A DNA stretch of 64,000 nucleotides from the NCBI RefSeq assembly GCF_000429465.1, contig NZ_AUBX01000010.1:310001-374000 (forward strand), read 5' to 3'. The first letter of the stretch is position 1, and each line of letters begins with the position of its first letter. Origin of the DNA: Algoriphagus vanfongensis DSM 17529. GTDB lineage: Bacteria > Bacteroidota > Bacteroidia > Cytophagales > Cyclobacteriaceae. The notes beneath the pieces are model-generated. The model was not told where the DNA came from, did not search any database, and saw only the letters and a list, made by a program, of their open reading frames with translations. Position numbers and translations under genes: made by a program. Of this stretch, positions 63,059-64,000 are shown one piece after another.

Positions 63059-64000
63059 CTATTTATCCTCAAAATTCAAATACCGCTTTTTGGCGTGTTT
63101 ACTTTGCGGATAATAGACAGTATTCCTCCGAAGCAATTCCTTTGCTTGTTCATTCAGTTCCTGCCGCTCACACACCTTTGCCAAATCATCAATCATCTTT
63201 TCATCAGGCAATACGCGATATCCAAGTCTTTTGGAAACTTCTTCATAGTGCCCATCTAGTAGGCTTGGGTCTTTCATCACCTGCTTTACAGGCATTTCAT
63301 AGCCTTCAAAAATAAACCTCAGAGCCTCATACTCTGCCGGCACGACTACACTTCCATGCCCTTCTTTTTCATAGAAAGTATACCGATACCGCAGCGGACT
63401 ACCTGGCTGAAGCCGGTTGAATTCATCACGAAACTTAAACAGAGCATTATGATGGTCTTCACCAGATCCGGAGTCATTAGCTTTTGCAAGGAAAAGTGTT
63501 TTCCCTTCATACTTCAAAGGATTCCAAAGACTATCGATACTGCTTAGCAGCTTTTCACTATCCCACCACATGCTGGCATCTATGGGTACATAAGCATCAA
63601 ATCTCTCCGGATGGGTGATGAGGGCATTGGCTACTGCAAGGCCTCCAAAAGAATGGCCGATCAGAATTTCATAGCCATTCGTTCTGAACTCTTGATTGAC
63701 CCAAGCTTTCAATTCCTGTTCGACAAACTCCATGAACTGCAGATTCCCTCCACTACTAGAAAAGTCTGCTCTTTTCCATTCCTCCGGAGTTGCCATTGCT
63801 GTTGGAGTCAATTCTTGAGTTCGGTCTTTTTGAATGATTCCCACAAGAATAACCTCTGGCATTTCGGCATACAAGCCACTGGACAAGCGATTTGTCTGAG
63901 CCACTAGGTTTTCGAAATGTAAATTTCCATCGAAAAAATAGCATACTGGATAGTTCTTTTGACTATAGATACTGTCTTCATAACTATCAGGTAGGCTGAT
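63059..64000 (-). CDS. Exported-type esterase (IroE/BesA-like), 5' end outside window
   Basis: At least 313 residues; the frame is open to the window edge, so the start is not seen. Nucleophile GHSFGGLAV, DG of YFFDGNLHFENL, histidine in KEGHGSVVVP. This layout fits the putative esterase family including siderophore (trilactone) esterases and S-formylglutathione-hydrolase relatives. A C-terminal ~55-residue extension is helical (EEVSKRLGYRVLPDEKMIDD; NEQAKELLRRN) and resembles a TPR-like tail. Substrate unknown. Confidence 0.85.
   Translation of the reverse strand: MSLPDSYEDSIYSQKNYPVCYFFDGNLHFENLVAQTNRLSSGLYAEMPEVILVGIIQKDRTQELTPTAMATPEEWKRADFSSSGGNLQFMEFVEQELKAWVNQEFRTNGYEILIGHSFGGLAVANALITHPERFDAYVPIDASMWWDSEKLLSSIDSLWNPLKYEGKTLFLAKANDSGSGEDHHNALFKFRDEFNRLQPGSPLRYRYTFYEKEGHGSVVVPAEYEALRFIFEGYEMPVKQVMKDPSLLDGHYEEVSKRLGYRVLPDEKMIDDLAKVCERQELNEQAKELLRRNTVYYPQSKHAKKRYLNFEDK

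Overview
The window looks like a chromosome segment of a Bacteroidota bacterium, most likely class Cytophagia and close to the Algoriphagus/Cyclobacteriaceae group. This rests on protein families I recognise as typical of the phylum (DUF3822 beside coaD; miaB - sigma-54 activator - lptE - secG close to groESL; DUF1573; S10-type peptidase; DUF6428 arsenic operon), on A-rich upstream regions without clear Shine-Dalgarno sequences, and on a TANNTTTG-type promoter element at pyrE. The family-level placement is inference.

Layout. 1-4.1 kb: the 3' part of an ABC exporter gene, then an arsenic operon read leftward (arsR, DUF6428, arsC, ACR3 pump) with two near-identical operator-like boxes. 4.2-13.7 kb: housekeeping and small genes (map, two Nudix hydrolases, RecD-like helicase, coaD, pyrE, gamma-carbonic anhydrase, YceI lipoprotein). 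13.8-24.7 kb: pabB-dinB, then miaB - sigma-54 activator - lptE - TPR protein - secG, a fatty-acid hydroxylase, and groES-groEL behind what reads as a sigma-54 promoter with four upstream half-sites. 24.8-34.7 kb: a receiver protein and secreted or periplasmic hydrolases, small acetyltransferases and a large PQQ-dehydrogenase/PKD/cytochrome c lipoprotein. 34.7-43.3 kb: a candidate structured RNA, tRNA-Pro and tRNA-Leu, an esterase, an acyltransferase, two sensor proteins, a cyclophilin and an oxidoreductase.

43.5-48.5 kb is a tightly coupled operon for non-phosphorylative L-fucose (or related 6-deoxyhexose) oxidation: FucP transporter, mutarotase, dehydrogenase, lactonase, second dehydrogenase and a diketo-acid hydrolase; the acid dehydratase is absent. 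It is followed by a TPP riboswitch controlling a four-gene operon (methyltransferase, AIR-synthase-like protein, a ThiE-fold protein that has lost the known ThiE catalytic residues, and a Trm112-like zinc ribbon) that I cannot match to a described thiamine pathway. Next come a SatD-like regulator with a strikingly regular 28-bp operator array, DUF3307, an esterase and a HAD phosphatase.

54.8-62.7 kb is an accessory island of AT-rich orphan genes. A helicase-nuclease gene is broken by one in-frame stop, small orphan genes are separated by attC-like hairpin elements whose ends follow integron-cassette logic, and a 586-bp ssb unit is present twice as a direct repeat. No integrase, transposase or CRISPR array is seen. 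The window ends inside a putative esterase gene.
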